In this document: positions 41,308-50,082 of the stretch, in pieces
How positions within the stretch are numbered: the first letter of the stretch is position 1
Layout: every line of letters starts with the position of its first letter
DNA from: JBCDJG01 sp038748065
GTDB taxonomy: Bacteria; Pseudomonadota; Gammaproteobacteria; Pseudomonadales; Halieaceae
DNA: 63,144 nt
NCBI GenBank assembly: GCA_038748065.1
Contig: JBCDJG010000028.1
Coordinates: forward strand, 1-63,144
Direction: 5' to 3'
Notes under the pieces: generated by a model
What the model saw: the letters and a program-made list of their open reading frames with translations, nothing else
What the model was told of the DNA's origin: nothing
Databases searched by the model: none
Made by a program: the position numbers and the translations under genes

Positions 41308-42291
41308 TCAGGATGCGGCGAGAAAGTGCACGCTGAACAGCTCATCACTGTCCAACCAGCTTTGCTGTAGCTCAAAGCCCGCGTCTGCGGCAAGTGCAGC
41401 AAAGCTGTCCACCGAGTACTTGTAAGAGTTTTCCGTGTGGATGGTTTCACCCTCTGCAAACTCAATATCGAGGCCGTCTCCGCGCACGCGCTGGGCCGCT
41501 GTACTCACCAGGTACATTTCTATGCGTCGCTCGACCTCGTTGTAGAAGGCGCGATGGCGAAAGCTCTCAGGGTCGAAGTTGGTCCGCAACAGCGCGTTTA
41601 TTCGCTGCAGAACATTCAGATTGAACGCCGCCGTGACCCCGCTGGCGTCGTTGTAGGCAGCGTTGAGGCGCGCGCTCGACTTATGCAGGTCCACGCCCAC
41701 CAGCATGCCGCCGTTGTCCCCGACGAGGCGCCTGACACGCGAGAGAAATCGTTCCGCCTCCAGGGGCTCAAGATTGCCGATCGTGGAGCCGGGGTAGAAT
41801 ACAACGCGCCTACCCTCGGGCAGGCTTCCCTGTAGCTGCCAATCATCATTGAAATCAGCGCACACCGCATGGATGTGGAGTCCGGGATACTCATGACCGA
41901 GCTGGTTAGCAGCCTGTAACAGGAAGTCTGCGGAAATATCCAGCGGTACATAGGCACTTGGTTCGAGTGCGTCGAGCAGCAGCCGTGCCTTTTCGCAGTT
42001 GCCGCTGCCGGGCTCTATCAGCACGCAACCGCGTCCGCAGTGGTCGGCAATAGCGACGCGGTTGTTCTGTAAAATACTAACCTCAGTCCGCGTCGGGTAG
42101 TACTCGGGAAGGCGGGTGATCTGCTCAAAAAGCGCTGAGCCGGCCTGGTCGTAAAACCACTTGGGGTTGATCCGCTTGGGGCTGGCTCGCAAGCCTTGCC
42201 TGACCTCACCGCGACTGTCGCCAATGCTTGGGTGCGCGTTGTGGAAGTGGACATTGTGCGGCGCTTGCGAGCGCTGTTCCATGGCTTTCAT
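41308..42291 (-). CDS. egtD: L-histidine N-alpha-methyltransferase
   Basis: EgtD transfers three methyl groups from SAM to histidine, giving hercynine, the first step of ergothioneine synthesis in the cytoplasm. The 327-residue length is normal. Diagnostic stretches are PKWFYDQAGSALFEQITRLP followed by EYYPTRTE near residue 45, LIEPGSGNCEKARLLL (SAM site), VFYPGSTIGNLEP and GMLVGVDLHK. Its ATG overlaps the egtB stop by four bases. Ergothioneine protects against oxidants, consistent with the redox gene content nearby. Confidence 0.96.
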   Translation of the reverse strand: MKAMEQRSQAPHNVHFHNAHPSIGDSRGEVRQGLRASPKRINPKWFYDQAGSALFEQITRLPEYYPTRTEVSILQNNRVAIADHCGRGCVLIEPGSGNCEKARLLLDALEPSAYVPLDISADFLLQAANQLGHEYPGLHIHAVCADFNDDWQLQGSLPEGRRVVFYPGSTIGNLEPLEAERFLSRVRRLVGDNGGMLVGVDLHKSSARLNAAYNDASGVTAAFNLNVLQRINALLRTNFDPESFRHRAFYNEVERRIEMYLVSTAAQRVRGDGLDIEFAEGETIHTENSYKYSVDSFAALAADAGFELQQSWLDSDELFSVHFLAAS

Positions 42292-43544
42292 CCTTGATAC
42301 CTGTTGATGTCGCGGGCCAGTCGGATTCCGCTGAACTGCCAGCGATCAGGCGGGTAGAAAAAGTTACGATAGCTCGGCCGCAGGTGGCCGGGAGATGACG
42401 CACAGGAGCCGCCCCGCAACACCCACTGGTTGCTCATGAACTTGCCGTTGTATTCGCCGATGGCCCCCGGGGACGCCTTATAGCCGGGATAGGGACTGTA
42501 GGCGCTGCGGGTCCATTGCCAGCAGGCGTCGTAGAGCTGTGACATTTCTGCTGTAGCCGATGCGGCCGAGGGATGATAAGACCCCGCCTTGGCCTCCGAG
42601 ACGGGTCGCCCAGCTGCCGCTGTCTCCCACTCGGCTTCGGTGGGCAATCTGGCGTCCGCCCAGCGGGCGAAGGCATCTGCCTCATAGCCGCTGACGTGGC
42701 AAACGGGTTCCGATGGCACGCGCGGGCGCAGCCCGTGCAGGGTGTATTCCATGGCCTCGCCGTCGACATCTCGCCAGTAGTGCGGCGCCTGCCAGCCGTG
42801 CTGTTGCGCCGTGGTCCACCCGTCGGCCAGCCACAGTTCGGGTCGCCTGTAACCACCGTCGGCGATGAATTCGGCAAATTCCGCGTTGGTGACCAGTCGG
42901 TTGGTGATTTCAAAGGGCTCGAGAAAACAGCGGTGGCGCGGCAGCTCGTTGTCAAAGCAGAAACTGTCGCCGGCATAGCCCAGTTCGCTCAGACCTCCCT
43001 CGAAACTCAGCCAGCGTAAGGCGGTTGTATCTGTGTCTGACACCTTGGCGGCGTGCTGGTACACAGGCTGAAGCGGGTTGACTGCCAGCGAGTACTTCAG
43101 GTCAGTGAAAAACAGCTCCTGATGCTGACACTCGTGCTCTATACCCAGCACGGTTCGCTCCTCGATGTCCTGACGGCTTTCATGACCGACCTTGTTCAAT
43201 AGCTCGGCCATGGCCGCGTCTACCTGCTCTCGGTAGCGCAGGACTTCCTCGACTGTGGGCCGGGACAAGAGCCCTCGCCGGGGGCGCGGAAACTGCTCCC
43301 CGATGCCGTTGTAGTACGAGTTGAACAGGACCTCGTAGGCCGGCTCGGGGCTACTGTAAGCCTCGAGATAGGGTTTCAGCAGGAAGGTCTCAAAGAACCA
43401 GGTGGTGTGGGCCAGGTGCCATTTGGGTGGGCTGGTGAAGTCTTCTGCCTGTAGGCCGTAGTCTTCAATCGCGAGTGGTTCGCAGGCTGCGATCGAGCGG
43501 CCTCGGGTTCGGCTGTAGCGTTCCAGCAGGCTGTCAGGCGGCAC
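42288..43544 (-). CDS. egtB: Ergothioneine biosynthesis non-heme iron sulfoxide synthase
   Basis: EgtB joins hercynine to a thiol donor (gamma-glutamylcysteine or cysteine) with oxygen, forming the sulfoxide intermediate. The 418 residues hold an N-terminal DinB-like iron site (KWHLAHTTWFFE at about 41-52, and EHECQH at 136-141) and a C-terminal formylglycine-synthase-like domain ending GSCASSPGHLRPSYRNFFYP. A longer frame to 43736 overlaps the PhzF-like gene. GTG 43544, with GAGGA 8 bases upstream, gives the expected N-terminus and overlaps the upstream gene by 11 bases. No egtC is present and egtE is not in the window, so the final steps must be encoded elsewhere or use the short cysteine route. 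Confidence 0.94.
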   Translation of the reverse strand: MPPDSLLERYSRTRGRSIAACEPLAIEDYGLQAEDFTSPPKWHLAHTTWFFETFLLKPYLEAYSSPEPAYEVLFNSYYNGIGEQFPRPRRGLLSRPTVEEVLRYREQVDAAMAELLNKVGHESRQDIEERTVLGIEHECQHQELFFTDLKYSLAVNPLQPVYQHAAKVSDTDTTALRWLSFEGGLSELGYAGDSFCFDNELPRHRCFLEPFEITNRLVTNAEFAEFIADGGYRRPELWLADGWTTAQQHGWQAPHYWRDVDGEAMEYTLHGLRPRVPSEPVCHVSGYEADAFARWADARLPTEAEWETAAAGRPVSEAKAGSYHPSAASATAEMSQLYDACWQWTRSAYSPYPGYKASPGAIGEYNGKFMSNQWVLRGGSCASSPGHLRPSYRNFFYPPDRWQFSGIRLARDINRYQG

Positions 43545-44304
43545 GTGGTTGTTCCTCGATGCGGCCACCGATCCAGCAGCGACCGTCCCTGAGCTCGCTG
43601 AAAAGCAGACCACCGGCCTGCGAATCCTGTCGTGCTGCAAGACAGTTTGGCAGACCTCGGTGTTGCCAATAGGGCGCCAGTACCCGCAGTGCTGAGCCTG
43701 TAGCGCTGTCCTCGGGTACGCCGTATTGTGGCGCAAAGTAACGATAGTGGATGTCTTCCCCCGATCCCTGACAAGTGACGATCAGTGCCCGGGCGGTATG
43801 CCTGGCGAGCGATTCAGTGGGTGGCAATACCGCCTGAAGCGATACAGTATCAGCGACCTCAAGCACGAGGTAGCCGTCATCAGCGCCGGCAACAGCGCTG
43901 CCGCTGACCGCACAACCGAGAACGGCGCTGGCCCAGACAGGCACCTCACAGGGACGAGTGCGCAGCTGGGGCAGGCCGACCCAGGTCCTGTCGGCACGGA
44001 ACTCGCAGGGTAATGCAGCTTCGCCGTTAAACAGCGTGCCCTGGCCGTCCCAGTCTGTCAGCCAAAGATGAGCACAGCTTAACAGGCCATGGCCGCAGCA
44101 CTGAATGCGATGAGCTCCGGCGGTGAAACAGGCGACTGCGGCGCTACGGGACGCAAGTGGCCAGGTAAGACACTGTGTGGCGCTCGCTGTGCCGGGCAGG
44201 CTTGTTGGCGCTTGTGACAGGCGTGCGACCAGACAGGGATTGCCGCGGGCGCGTGCTGTTGCCAGGGTATCCCTGGCACCGACGAAAGCTTGCAGATGGA
44301 CCAT
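43534..44304 (-). CDS. PhzF-family protein, catalytic Glu not evident
   Basis: Protein of 256 residues with diagnostic PhzF elements: an N-terminal VHLQAFV with GNPCLVARL, CCGHGLLSCAHL (the CGHATLA box) and FAPQYGVPEDSATGSALRVL (the F-x-P-x-x-G-x-x-ED-x-x-TGS box). PhzF relatives are isomerases or epimerases. The segment that usually carries the catalytic glutamate (an SET/SEA-x-F motif before CGH) reads LASRSAAVACFTAG with no Glu, so the classical activity is doubtful. It is the gene directly upstream of egtB, overlapping it, and 106 bases downstream of the ABC transporter genes, so a role connected with ergothioneine is possible but unproven. Confidence 0.8.
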   Translation of the reverse strand: MVHLQAFVGARDTLATARARGNPCLVARLSQAPTSLPGTASATQCLTWPLASRSAAVACFTAGAHRIQCCGHGLLSCAHLWLTDWDGQGTLFNGEAALPCEFRADRTWVGLPQLRTRPCEVPVWASAVLGCAVSGSAVAGADDGYLVLEVADTVSLQAVLPPTESLARHTARALIVTCQGSGEDIHYRYFAPQYGVPEDSATGSALRVLAPYWQHRGLPNCLAARQDSQAGGLLFSELRDGRCWIGGRIEEQPRAA

Positions 44305-44409
44305 GTTATTGTTGGAAGAGATGCGGCTCTCCTACCCCGGGGCATCCCAGTGACGACCTCGTTTGTGCCAAGGGTAACAGCTTTTCCTTGCGATTGAATG
44401 ACCGGGGTT

Positions 44410-45894
44410 CTACTGCCTGAGATGCGCGGGTACGATCACTCGCTCGAGCCATTCGAACATAACTTCAACAATAATCGCCAGTGCCGCCGCGGGCAACGCG
44501 CCTTCTAGAATCAGGCGGTGATCATTCAGATTAAGGCCGGTGATAATTGGCTCTCCCAGTCCCCCGGCGCCGACGAAGGCTGCCAGGGTGGCAGTGCCGA
44601 TACTGATGATCGCAGCCGTTTTAATGCCGGCCAAGAGGGTAGGTACCGCCAGAGGTAACTCAACATGCCAGAGCCGCTGGCCGTCGGTGAGCCCCATGCC
44701 GGTGGCGACTTCCTTCAGCAATGGGTCGACACTGAATAGCCCGGTCAGCGTATTCCGTACAATCGGTAGCAGGGAATACAGGAAGAGTGCCAGCACAGCG
44801 GGCAGTTCCCCCAGCCCCACAAGCGGTATCAGCAGCGCAAGCAGAGCCAGTGCAGGAATGGTCTGCACCAGCCCGGCACCGTACAACAGCGCGCGAGACA
44901 GCTGTTGATAACGAGACAGCACCAACGACAGCGGGATCGCCACGACGCATGCGAGCAAGAGCGCGATGCCAGTCAGTTTCAGGTGGGTCGCGGTATTGGC
45001 CAGGATGCGATCCATACGCGTGGCTTCAATCACTGTGGCATCCGCTACCAGGCCGCTGGTGCGCAAAAAGCTGGCAGCGACCGCTGCTGGCGATTCACCA
45101 CCAATAGCGACCCGGTAGTTGAGCTGGCGCATGATGGCCTCACTCAGTTTGTCATCCAGCTCACCGATGATAGCCCGCGCCTCCGTGGGTAGATCAGCGC
45201 GCGTCAGCAAGATAGCCTGATAACTGGGGAAGAAGTTCAAATCGTCCGCCAACAAGCTGATATCGCGCGCCGCGAGTTCTCCGTCTGTGGAGTAGGCGTC
45301 CGTGATGTCCAGCTGGCCGGCTTCCAGCGCGTCATAGCCGAGGGCGTGTTCGATCCCGCGTGCCTCTTGCGGCAGGCCGTATGTTTGGCGGAGCGCCTGC
45401 CAGCCGTCACCTCGGTTGAGGAATTCATGAGAAAAGCCTGCGGTGAGCTGTGGCTGGGCCCTGAGGTCGCTCACCTTGTTGAGGCCAAGGCGCTGGGCGA
45501 CCGGCGTTGCGACCGCGACCGCGTAACTATTGTTAAAGCCCAGCAGCACGGGGATGTTCAGTTCATGAGCTGCCACAGCGCTGCGTAGCTCGACCAGGGT
45601 CAGGCCCGGCTGCTTGAGTACGGCTTGCGTCAGCGTGCCCGTGTACTCCGGGTAAACGTCGATCTCGCCGCTTTTGAGCGCCTCCCAGGCAATCAGCGTG
45701 CCGCCTAGGCCGAGCGCGCGCTCGACCGACAGGCCACGATTCTGCAGCAGCTGTGCGGTGATTTCACCGAGCACGTAGCTCTCCGTAAAGGTCTTTGAGC
45801 CGATCCGAATGGGTGGGTCTTCCGCGCCCGCACTGGCCACCAGCAAGATCGCGCTGAGCAGCGCCAAGAACACCCTGTAGCCGAAAGGCCTCAT
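44410..45894 (-). CDS. Betaine-type ABC transporter: binding protein fused to permease
   Basis: Fused importer subunit of 494 residues. After a signal segment (FLALLSAILLVASAGA), residues about 27-290 form an OpuAC/ProX-type binding domain: IRIGSKTFTESYVLGEI, GGTLIAWEALKSGEIDVYPE and YTGTLTQAVL are characteristic of quaternary-amine binders. From about residue 310 a permease domain with five or six helices follows, with the EAA-like loop EVATGMGLTDGQRLWHVELP. In the ergothioneine importer EgtU the order is permease first and binding domain last, so this is the reverse fusion. Position before phzF-like, egtB and egtD, and the quaternary-amine nature of hercynine and ergothioneine, suggest these as possible substrates (inference); choline or glycine betaine are the conventional alternatives. 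Confidence 0.88.
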   Translation of the reverse strand: MRPFGYRVFLALLSAILLVASAGAEDPPIRIGSKTFTESYVLGEITAQLLQNRGLSVERALGLGGTLIAWEALKSGEIDVYPEYTGTLTQAVLKQPGLTLVELRSAVAAHELNIPVLLGFNNSYAVAVATPVAQRLGLNKVSDLRAQPQLTAGFSHEFLNRGDGWQALRQTYGLPQEARGIEHALGYDALEAGQLDITDAYSTDGELAARDISLLADDLNFFPSYQAILLTRADLPTEARAIIGELDDKLSEAIMRQLNYRVAIGGESPAAVAASFLRTSGLVADATVIEATRMDRILANTATHLKLTGIALLLACVVAIPLSLVLSRYQQLSRALLYGAGLVQTIPALALLALLIPLVGLGELPAVLALFLYSLLPIVRNTLTGLFSVDPLLKEVATGMGLTDGQRLWHVELPLAVPTLLAGIKTAAIISIGTATLAAFVGAGGLGEPIITGLNLNDHRLILEGALPAAALAIIVEVMFEWLERVIVPAHLRQ

Positions 45895-46631
45895 GGATTT
45901 GCACCCCGAAGCAAACGCTCGAGCAGTGCACCGGGTTCCTCCCCGGGATGCTGCGCCAGCAGATCGTCCCGGGAAGCACTGTGCACGACGCGTCCGGTCG
46001 CCATGACAAGAATGTGATCGGCGAGCTTCAGCGCTTCGGGCATATCATGGGTGACCAGTACCGTGGTGCGCGGCTCGGCTCGGTGCAGCTCAAGGAACTG
46101 GTGTTGGATATCCCGCCGCGTAATGGGGTCGATGGCGCCGAAGGGTTCATCGAGCAGCAGTAGGTCTGGCCGCAGTACCAGCGCCCGGCACAGGCCCACG
46201 CGCTGCTGCTGCCCGCCGCTGAGCTGATGCGGATAGCGCTCTAGCTGCTCTGGTGCAAGATGGCTAAGCGCCATCAGCTCACGGATGCGCGCCTCAATGG
46301 CCTCCGGTGTCCAGCCCTCGAGGCGCGGCAGCAGGCTGATGTTGTCCCTTGCTGACATGTGCGGAAACAGTGCGCTGCCCTGTACCGCATAGCCAATACG
46401 GCGACGCAGCGGTGCCAGGTTGTCGTATCTCAGGGGCTCGCCGAACGCCAGCACTTGGCCTTTATCGGGACGAACCAGTCCGTTGCAGAGTCGCAGCAGT
46501 GTGGATTTACCACAGCCGCTGGGGCCGATCACCGCTGTGATACGGCCCTCCGGGAATTCCAGGCTGACCGTATCCAGTGCGACCGTGTCGGGATATCGCT
46601 TGCTCGCTGCGTCAAGCGCAAGAGAAATCAT
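45891..46631 (-). CDS. Betaine-type ABC transporter ATP-binding protein
   Basis: ATPase of 246 residues. Walker A is GPSGCGKSTLLR, the signature LSGGQQQRVGLCRAL, Walker B LLLLDEPFGAID, and VLVTHDMPEALKLADHI contains the H-loop. It matches OpuBA/OsmV-type ATPases, but lacks the C-terminal CBS domains that sense ionic strength in OpuA, so osmotic gating at this subunit is not expected. It is the first gene of the run on the minus strand, overlaps the fusion gene by four bases, and may head a five-gene transcript ending with egtD. Confidence 0.9.
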   Translation of the reverse strand: MISLALDAASKRYPDTVALDTVSLEFPEGRITAVIGPSGCGKSTLLRLCNGLVRPDKGQVLAFGEPLRYDNLAPLRRRIGYAVQGSALFPHMSARDNISLLPRLEGWTPEAIEARIRELMALSHLAPEQLERYPHQLSGGQQQRVGLCRALVLRPDLLLLDEPFGAIDPITRRDIQHQFLELHRAEPRTTVLVTHDMPEALKLADHILVMATGRVVHSASRDDLLAQHPGEEPGALLERLLRGANP

Positions 46632-46767
46632 GAGCAGTATCTAAACACGTTCCCGGAGCAATTGGCAGCGCCCGCTCGCTTGGGCCGGGTCGGTGGTATG
46701 ATTGGCGGCCTTTTTCGAGGTTTCGCGTAATGTGTTGCGGCAACTGACCTGCGCGAGGATTGGATTC

Positions 46768-47436
46768 ATGAGTACTGACAAGTCACCTTTAGCGCTGAAA
46801 GTCGACATCGTGTCGGACGTGGTCTGCCCATGGTGCATTATCGGCTACCTGCAGTTACAGGAGGCCTTGCAGCGCCTGAATGGACAGTTTTGCGTGGACT
46901 ACCGATGGCATCCCTTTGAGCTCAGCCCCAACATGCCGCCTGAGGGGCAGAATCTGCGTGAATATATGTCGATGAAGTATGGCAGCACGCCGGAGCAGAG
47001 CAGCGCGAGTCACCAACGCCTGACGCAGCTCGGTGAGGCCCTGGGCTTTCAGTTCAACTACAGTGGCGACACGCGCATGGTGAATACCTTCCATGCGCAT
47101 CAGCTGTTGCACTGGGCCTTCGGACAAGCACTGCAGACCGAGCTGAAGCTGGCACTGTTCGATAGCTTCTTTACTCGTCAAGAGGACGTCAGCGATACCG
47201 ATACGCTGGTTGCCGTGGCGCAGCGGGTAAATTTGCCGGGGGACGAGGCCCACGCGGTATTGGCGGAAGGGCGTTATGCGGAAATAGTGCGCGAAGCGGA
47301 GCAGGCGTGGCGAGATCGCGAGGTGCACGCGGTACCCACCTTCCTGTTACAGGGTCGCTATCAGGTCCCGGGCGCCCAGGACGCTGATACATTCGAACGC
47401 ATTCTTCGGCGTCTTTTGCCCTCTGAGGCCGCCTGA
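46768..47436 (+). CDS. DsbA-family oxidoreductase (FrnE/2-hydroxychromene isomerase type)
   Basis: Cytoplasmic thioredoxin-fold protein of 222 residues. The active-site stretch is VDIVSDVVCPWCIIGYLQLQ with Cys-Pro-Trp-Cys near residue 20. It also has TRMVNTFHAHQLLHWAF and the cis-proline region HAVPTFLLQGRYQVPGAQ, all typical of FrnE-like proteins linked to polyketide or oxidative-stress chemistry. A longer frame to 46702 exists, but ATG 46768 follows GAGG and starts where the family does. The MetX-like gene follows 10 bases later. Confidence 0.9.
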   Translation: MSTDKSPLALKVDIVSDVVCPWCIIGYLQLQEALQRLNGQFCVDYRWHPFELSPNMPPEGQNLREYMSMKYGSTPEQSSASHQRLTQLGEALGFQFNYSGDTRMVNTFHAHQLLHWAFGQALQTELKLALFDSFFTRQEDVSDTDTLVAVAQRVNLPGDEAHAVLAEGRYAEIVREAEQAWRDREVHAVPTFLLQGRYQVPGAQDADTFERILRRLLPSEAA

Positions 47437-47446
47437 TTTCTGGCCT

Positions 47447-48520
47447 ATGGCTGCCGAGATTACACAGCTGCCCAACGGCAGTTATCGCTTCGTCGATGAC
47501 ACACCCTTCCGCTTTGAGGGCGGGGGCATCTTCGAGCCGCTGGAGTTAGTTTTCGAAAGCTATGGCGAATTGAATGCCGGGCGTGACAACGCCGTGCTGG
47601 TCCATCACGCGCTTTCCACGGACAGCCATCTGACCTCAACCGAACTGAACCCGCAAAAGGGCTGGTGGGAAGATATGGTTGGGCCGGGCTGTGCGCTGGA
47701 TACAGACCGCTATTTTATTGTGTGCGTTAATAACCTCGGTAGCTGCTTTGGGTCCTCTGGGCCCTTTTCACGAAACCCGGTCAACAGTGAGCGCTACCGT
47801 ACGCGTTTTCCGCGAATAAGCATCAGTGACATGGTGCGCTCCCAGAAGCGTCTGATCGATACCCTCGGTATCGAGCGTCTGCATACGGTGTTGGGGAATT
47901 CAATGGGCGCCATGCTGAGCCTCGACTGGGTGGTGCAGTATCCGCAGAGCACTGAGCGAGTCATTTCGATTTCCTCCTGCGCACAGTCTTTTCCAGCCAA
48001 CAATGCCAACCGTTACCTGCAGCGCGACATGATTCAGCTCGACCCGGCCTGGCAAGGCGGGTACTACGACAATAGCGCAGAACTGGACGGATTCCGGGCC
48101 GCACGGCGCCTCGGGTTGCTCACTTACCGGAACTGGGCAGAGCTCAATGAGCGCTTTGTTAACAAGACCGGTAAGGATTCGATCGATCATTATCTCGACT
48201 ACAACGCCGATAAGTTTGTGCGTCGCTTCGACTGCAATAGCTATCTGTATCTGATTGATGCCATGAACACCTTCAACCTGGCAGACGCCGACGGCGCTTT
48301 TGACGCCGCCTTCACGCCGATTGAAGCTCGAGCCATGGTGGTGAGTGTTGATTCGGATATCCTGTTTACGCCCGGCCAGCAGCGTGACCTGTATCGGGCA
48401 CTGGAACAAGCCGGCGTTGAGGTGAGCTTTATTGAACACCATTCTACCTATGGTCACGACGCCTTCCTGGTTGAGACGGCAATTTTTGGTGAGTATATTC
48501 GCGACTTCCTGTCGCGTTAG
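47447..48520 (+). CDS. MetX-like alpha/beta-hydrolase acyltransferase
   Basis: Protein of 357 residues in the homoserine O-acetyltransferase family. The motifs are VLVHHALSTDSHLTS, VGPGCALDTDRYFIVCVNNL, the nucleophile in VLGNSMGAMLSLDW, and the acid/base pair VSVDSDILFTP and STYGHDAFLVE. True MetX makes O-acyl-homoserine for methionine synthesis and is usually followed by metW. Here the following gene is a different methyltransferase, so this may be a paralogue with another acceptor. The operon order DsbA/FrnE, MetX-like, methyltransferase is tight (10 and 8 bases). Confidence 0.87.
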   Translation: MAAEITQLPNGSYRFVDDTPFRFEGGGIFEPLELVFESYGELNAGRDNAVLVHHALSTDSHLTSTELNPQKGWWEDMVGPGCALDTDRYFIVCVNNLGSCFGSSGPFSRNPVNSERYRTRFPRISISDMVRSQKRLIDTLGIERLHTVLGNSMGAMLSLDWVVQYPQSTERVISISSCAQSFPANNANRYLQRDMIQLDPAWQGGYYDNSAELDGFRAARRLGLLTYRNWAELNERFVNKTGKDSIDHYLDYNADKFVRRFDCNSYLYLIDAMNTFNLADADGAFDAAFTPIEARAMVVSVDSDILFTPGQQRDLYRALEQAGVEVSFIEHHSTYGHDAFLVETAIFGEYIRDFLSR

Positions 48521-48528
48521 GAGGCCCT

Positions 48529-49248
48529 ATGTCGAATGTCGGGGACGGTATCGAAGCGGGTAACGCACGCTGGTCATTCAGCGGTGAATCGGTGGATCGC
48601 TTTGATGAGCACGTGGCTCGTTCCATACCTTTTTACCGGGAAGGGCATGGCATTGTCTGTGACTTAAGCGATTTTTTCATTGGTGACGATTCCCTGTGCG
48701 TCGAACTCGGCTGTTCGACCGGTAGCTTGAGTATGGCCCTGGCAGAGCGGCACCGGGATCGCAGCGGCGCGCGCTTCATCGGCATTGATATTGAAACGCA
48801 AATGATCGATCTGGCCGAACAGCGCAAAGCGGCGGCCGGTGGCGATAACCTGAGTTTTGTCCGGGACGACATCCTGCAGGCAGAGCTCCAGGGTGTCGAC
48901 ATGATTGTGGCGTACTACACCGTGCAGTTCGTGCGTCCGAGCCAGCGTCAACTTTTATTCAACCGCCTCTACGAGGCCCTTAACTGGGGAGGTGCGCTGC
49001 TCCTGTTCGAGAAAGTTCGAGCCAATGACGCGCGTTTTCAGGACATCACCACGAACCTCTATCAGGAATACAAGTTAAAGCAGGGCTACTCGCCAGAGGA
49101 GATCGTCGGCAAGTCGCGCAGCCTCAAAGGCGTGCTTGAGCCGTTCTCGACCCAAGGCAACCTCGACCTGATGCAGCGAGCAGGCTTCGTTGATGTCCTC
49201 AGCGTATTCAAATACGTGTGCTTCGAGGGCTTTCTGGCGATTAAGTGA
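48529..49248 (+). CDS. Class I SAM-dependent methyltransferase
   Basis: Methyltransferase of 239 residues. Motif I is CVELGCSTGSLSMALAE near residue 57, the acidic loop IGIDIETQMIDLAEQR follows, motif II is VAYYTVQFVRPSQR, and LYEALNWGGALLLFEKV is motif III. It resembles CmoA-type proteins in layout (arginine- and aromatic-rich post-III region, LFEKVRANDARFQD), though the tRNA-modifying role is not established here. The substrate may be linked to the product of the upstream MetX-like enzyme. Last gene of the operon; convergent with DUF547. Confidence 0.86.
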   Translation: MSNVGDGIEAGNARWSFSGESVDRFDEHVARSIPFYREGHGIVCDLSDFFIGDDSLCVELGCSTGSLSMALAERHRDRSGARFIGIDIETQMIDLAEQRKAAAGGDNLSFVRDDILQAELQGVDMIVAYYTVQFVRPSQRQLLFNRLYEALNWGGALLLFEKVRANDARFQDITTNLYQEYKLKQGYSPEEIVGKSRSLKGVLEPFSTQGNLDLMQRAGFVDVLSVFKYVCFEGFLAIK

Positions 49249-49277
49249 GCGCGAGTGTGCAGCTCCTTTACGCCCCC

Positions 49278-50030
49278 TCAGTTCAGCGTACCGTTGAGAT
49301 TCCAGTCGTATTTGAGGTATTTGATTTGCATGCCTTCCTCTCGTAGGAGGGCGGCGGCCTCCGGGTCTGCGACATAGTCGGCGAGATAGACTTGCAGCGA
49401 ACCGGCCGGCGTTTCAAAGTCCTCAGTGAACCAGTCGAAGATCTTCGATAGCCCCGCCTCCCGTGACGCGGCGTTGAAGCGGTTTCTCCGCGTATCATTG
49501 ATGAAGGTTCGCGCCGCATCATCGAGCTGCTGATCGAGCCTGTCGAGCGTGTAAGCCTCGGCCCTGAGGATGGGACAGGATGTACTTGCACAGACAATCG
49601 CGAAGTGGATGCGTGGTTCATTGAGGGGGCGAATCAGTTCATGTTCGAGGTCATAGAGATTGATCTCCTGACCTCCCACCGTGTATTTGTCGCGCTTGAA
49701 GTAAGCCCACCGCCCCAGCAGCGATGATGGTGAACCGCCTGCCAGAATGCCCTGTGCAGCGAGGATGTTGTAGGCGTTGATGTAGAAAACGAGCTGCTCC
49801 TGGCGAGTCATGTCGGTGGTGTCGGCGCTTCCAACCTGCTCGACTAGCGCGTCAAATGTCGGATTGTCGCGCCATTGACCGTAACTGACCTGTTCGTTGA
49901 TCACCGCTGACTTGAGGAGAGTGTCCCAGGCATCGTAGTCGACATCGGCTTGAGCGCTGGCGGAGACTGTGCCGAGTACCAGCAAGAGCAGGGCGCAGAG
50001 AGCGTGTGTCATTGAATTGAATCTAAGCAT
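49278..50030 (-). CDS. DUF547 secreted protein
   Basis: Exported protein of 250 residues with signal peptide LCALLLLVLGTVSASA. DUF547 features are FYINAYNILAAQGILAGG, YTVGGQEINLYDLEHELIRP and HFAIVCASTSCPILRAEAY (the family's Cys-x-x-x-x-Cys region). Function of the family is unknown; its fold is related to papain/transglutaminase-like domains. The longest frame (50141) overlaps the PPIase gene end and a palindrome; ATG 50030 or 50012 are the realistic starts, neither with a strong ribosome binding site. Confidence 0.87.
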   Translation of the reverse strand: MLRFNSMTHALCALLLLVLGTVSASAQADVDYDAWDTLLKSAVINEQVSYGQWRDNPTFDALVEQVGSADTTDMTRQEQLVFYINAYNILAAQGILAGGSPSSLLGRWAYFKRDKYTVGGQEINLYDLEHELIRPLNEPRIHFAIVCASTSCPILRAEAYTLDRLDQQLDDAARTFINDTRRNRFNAASREAGLSKIFDWFTEDFETPAGSLQVYLADYVADPEAAALLREEGMQIKYLKYDWNLNGTLN

Positions 50031-50060
50031 GCCATTGTGAGCACTAGCAGAGCGAATAGT

Positions 50061-50072
50061 TCCCCTAGGGGA
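50061..50072. repeat. Short perfect palindrome upstream of DUF547 gene
   Basis: TCCCCTAGGGGA, a 12-base perfect palindrome, lies 31 bases upstream of the DUF547 ATG and 12 bases past the PPIase stop. On the plus strand ACAATTTTG follows. It could be an operator or part of a terminator; the symmetric centre leaves no hairpin loop unless the inner pairs open. Confidence 0.35.
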
Positions 50073-50082
50073 CAATTTTGCC

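Noticed and set aside
44410..45894. Direct assignment of the ABC fusion as EgtU
   Set aside because: EgtU has the permease first and the binding domain last; here the order is reversed, so I kept a general betaine-type call and listed ergothioneine only as a hypothesis.
47447..48520. Firm metX assignment
   Set aside because: The catalytic motifs fit the MetX superfamily, but the usual partner metW is not next to it and substrate residues cannot be judged, so no gene symbol was given.
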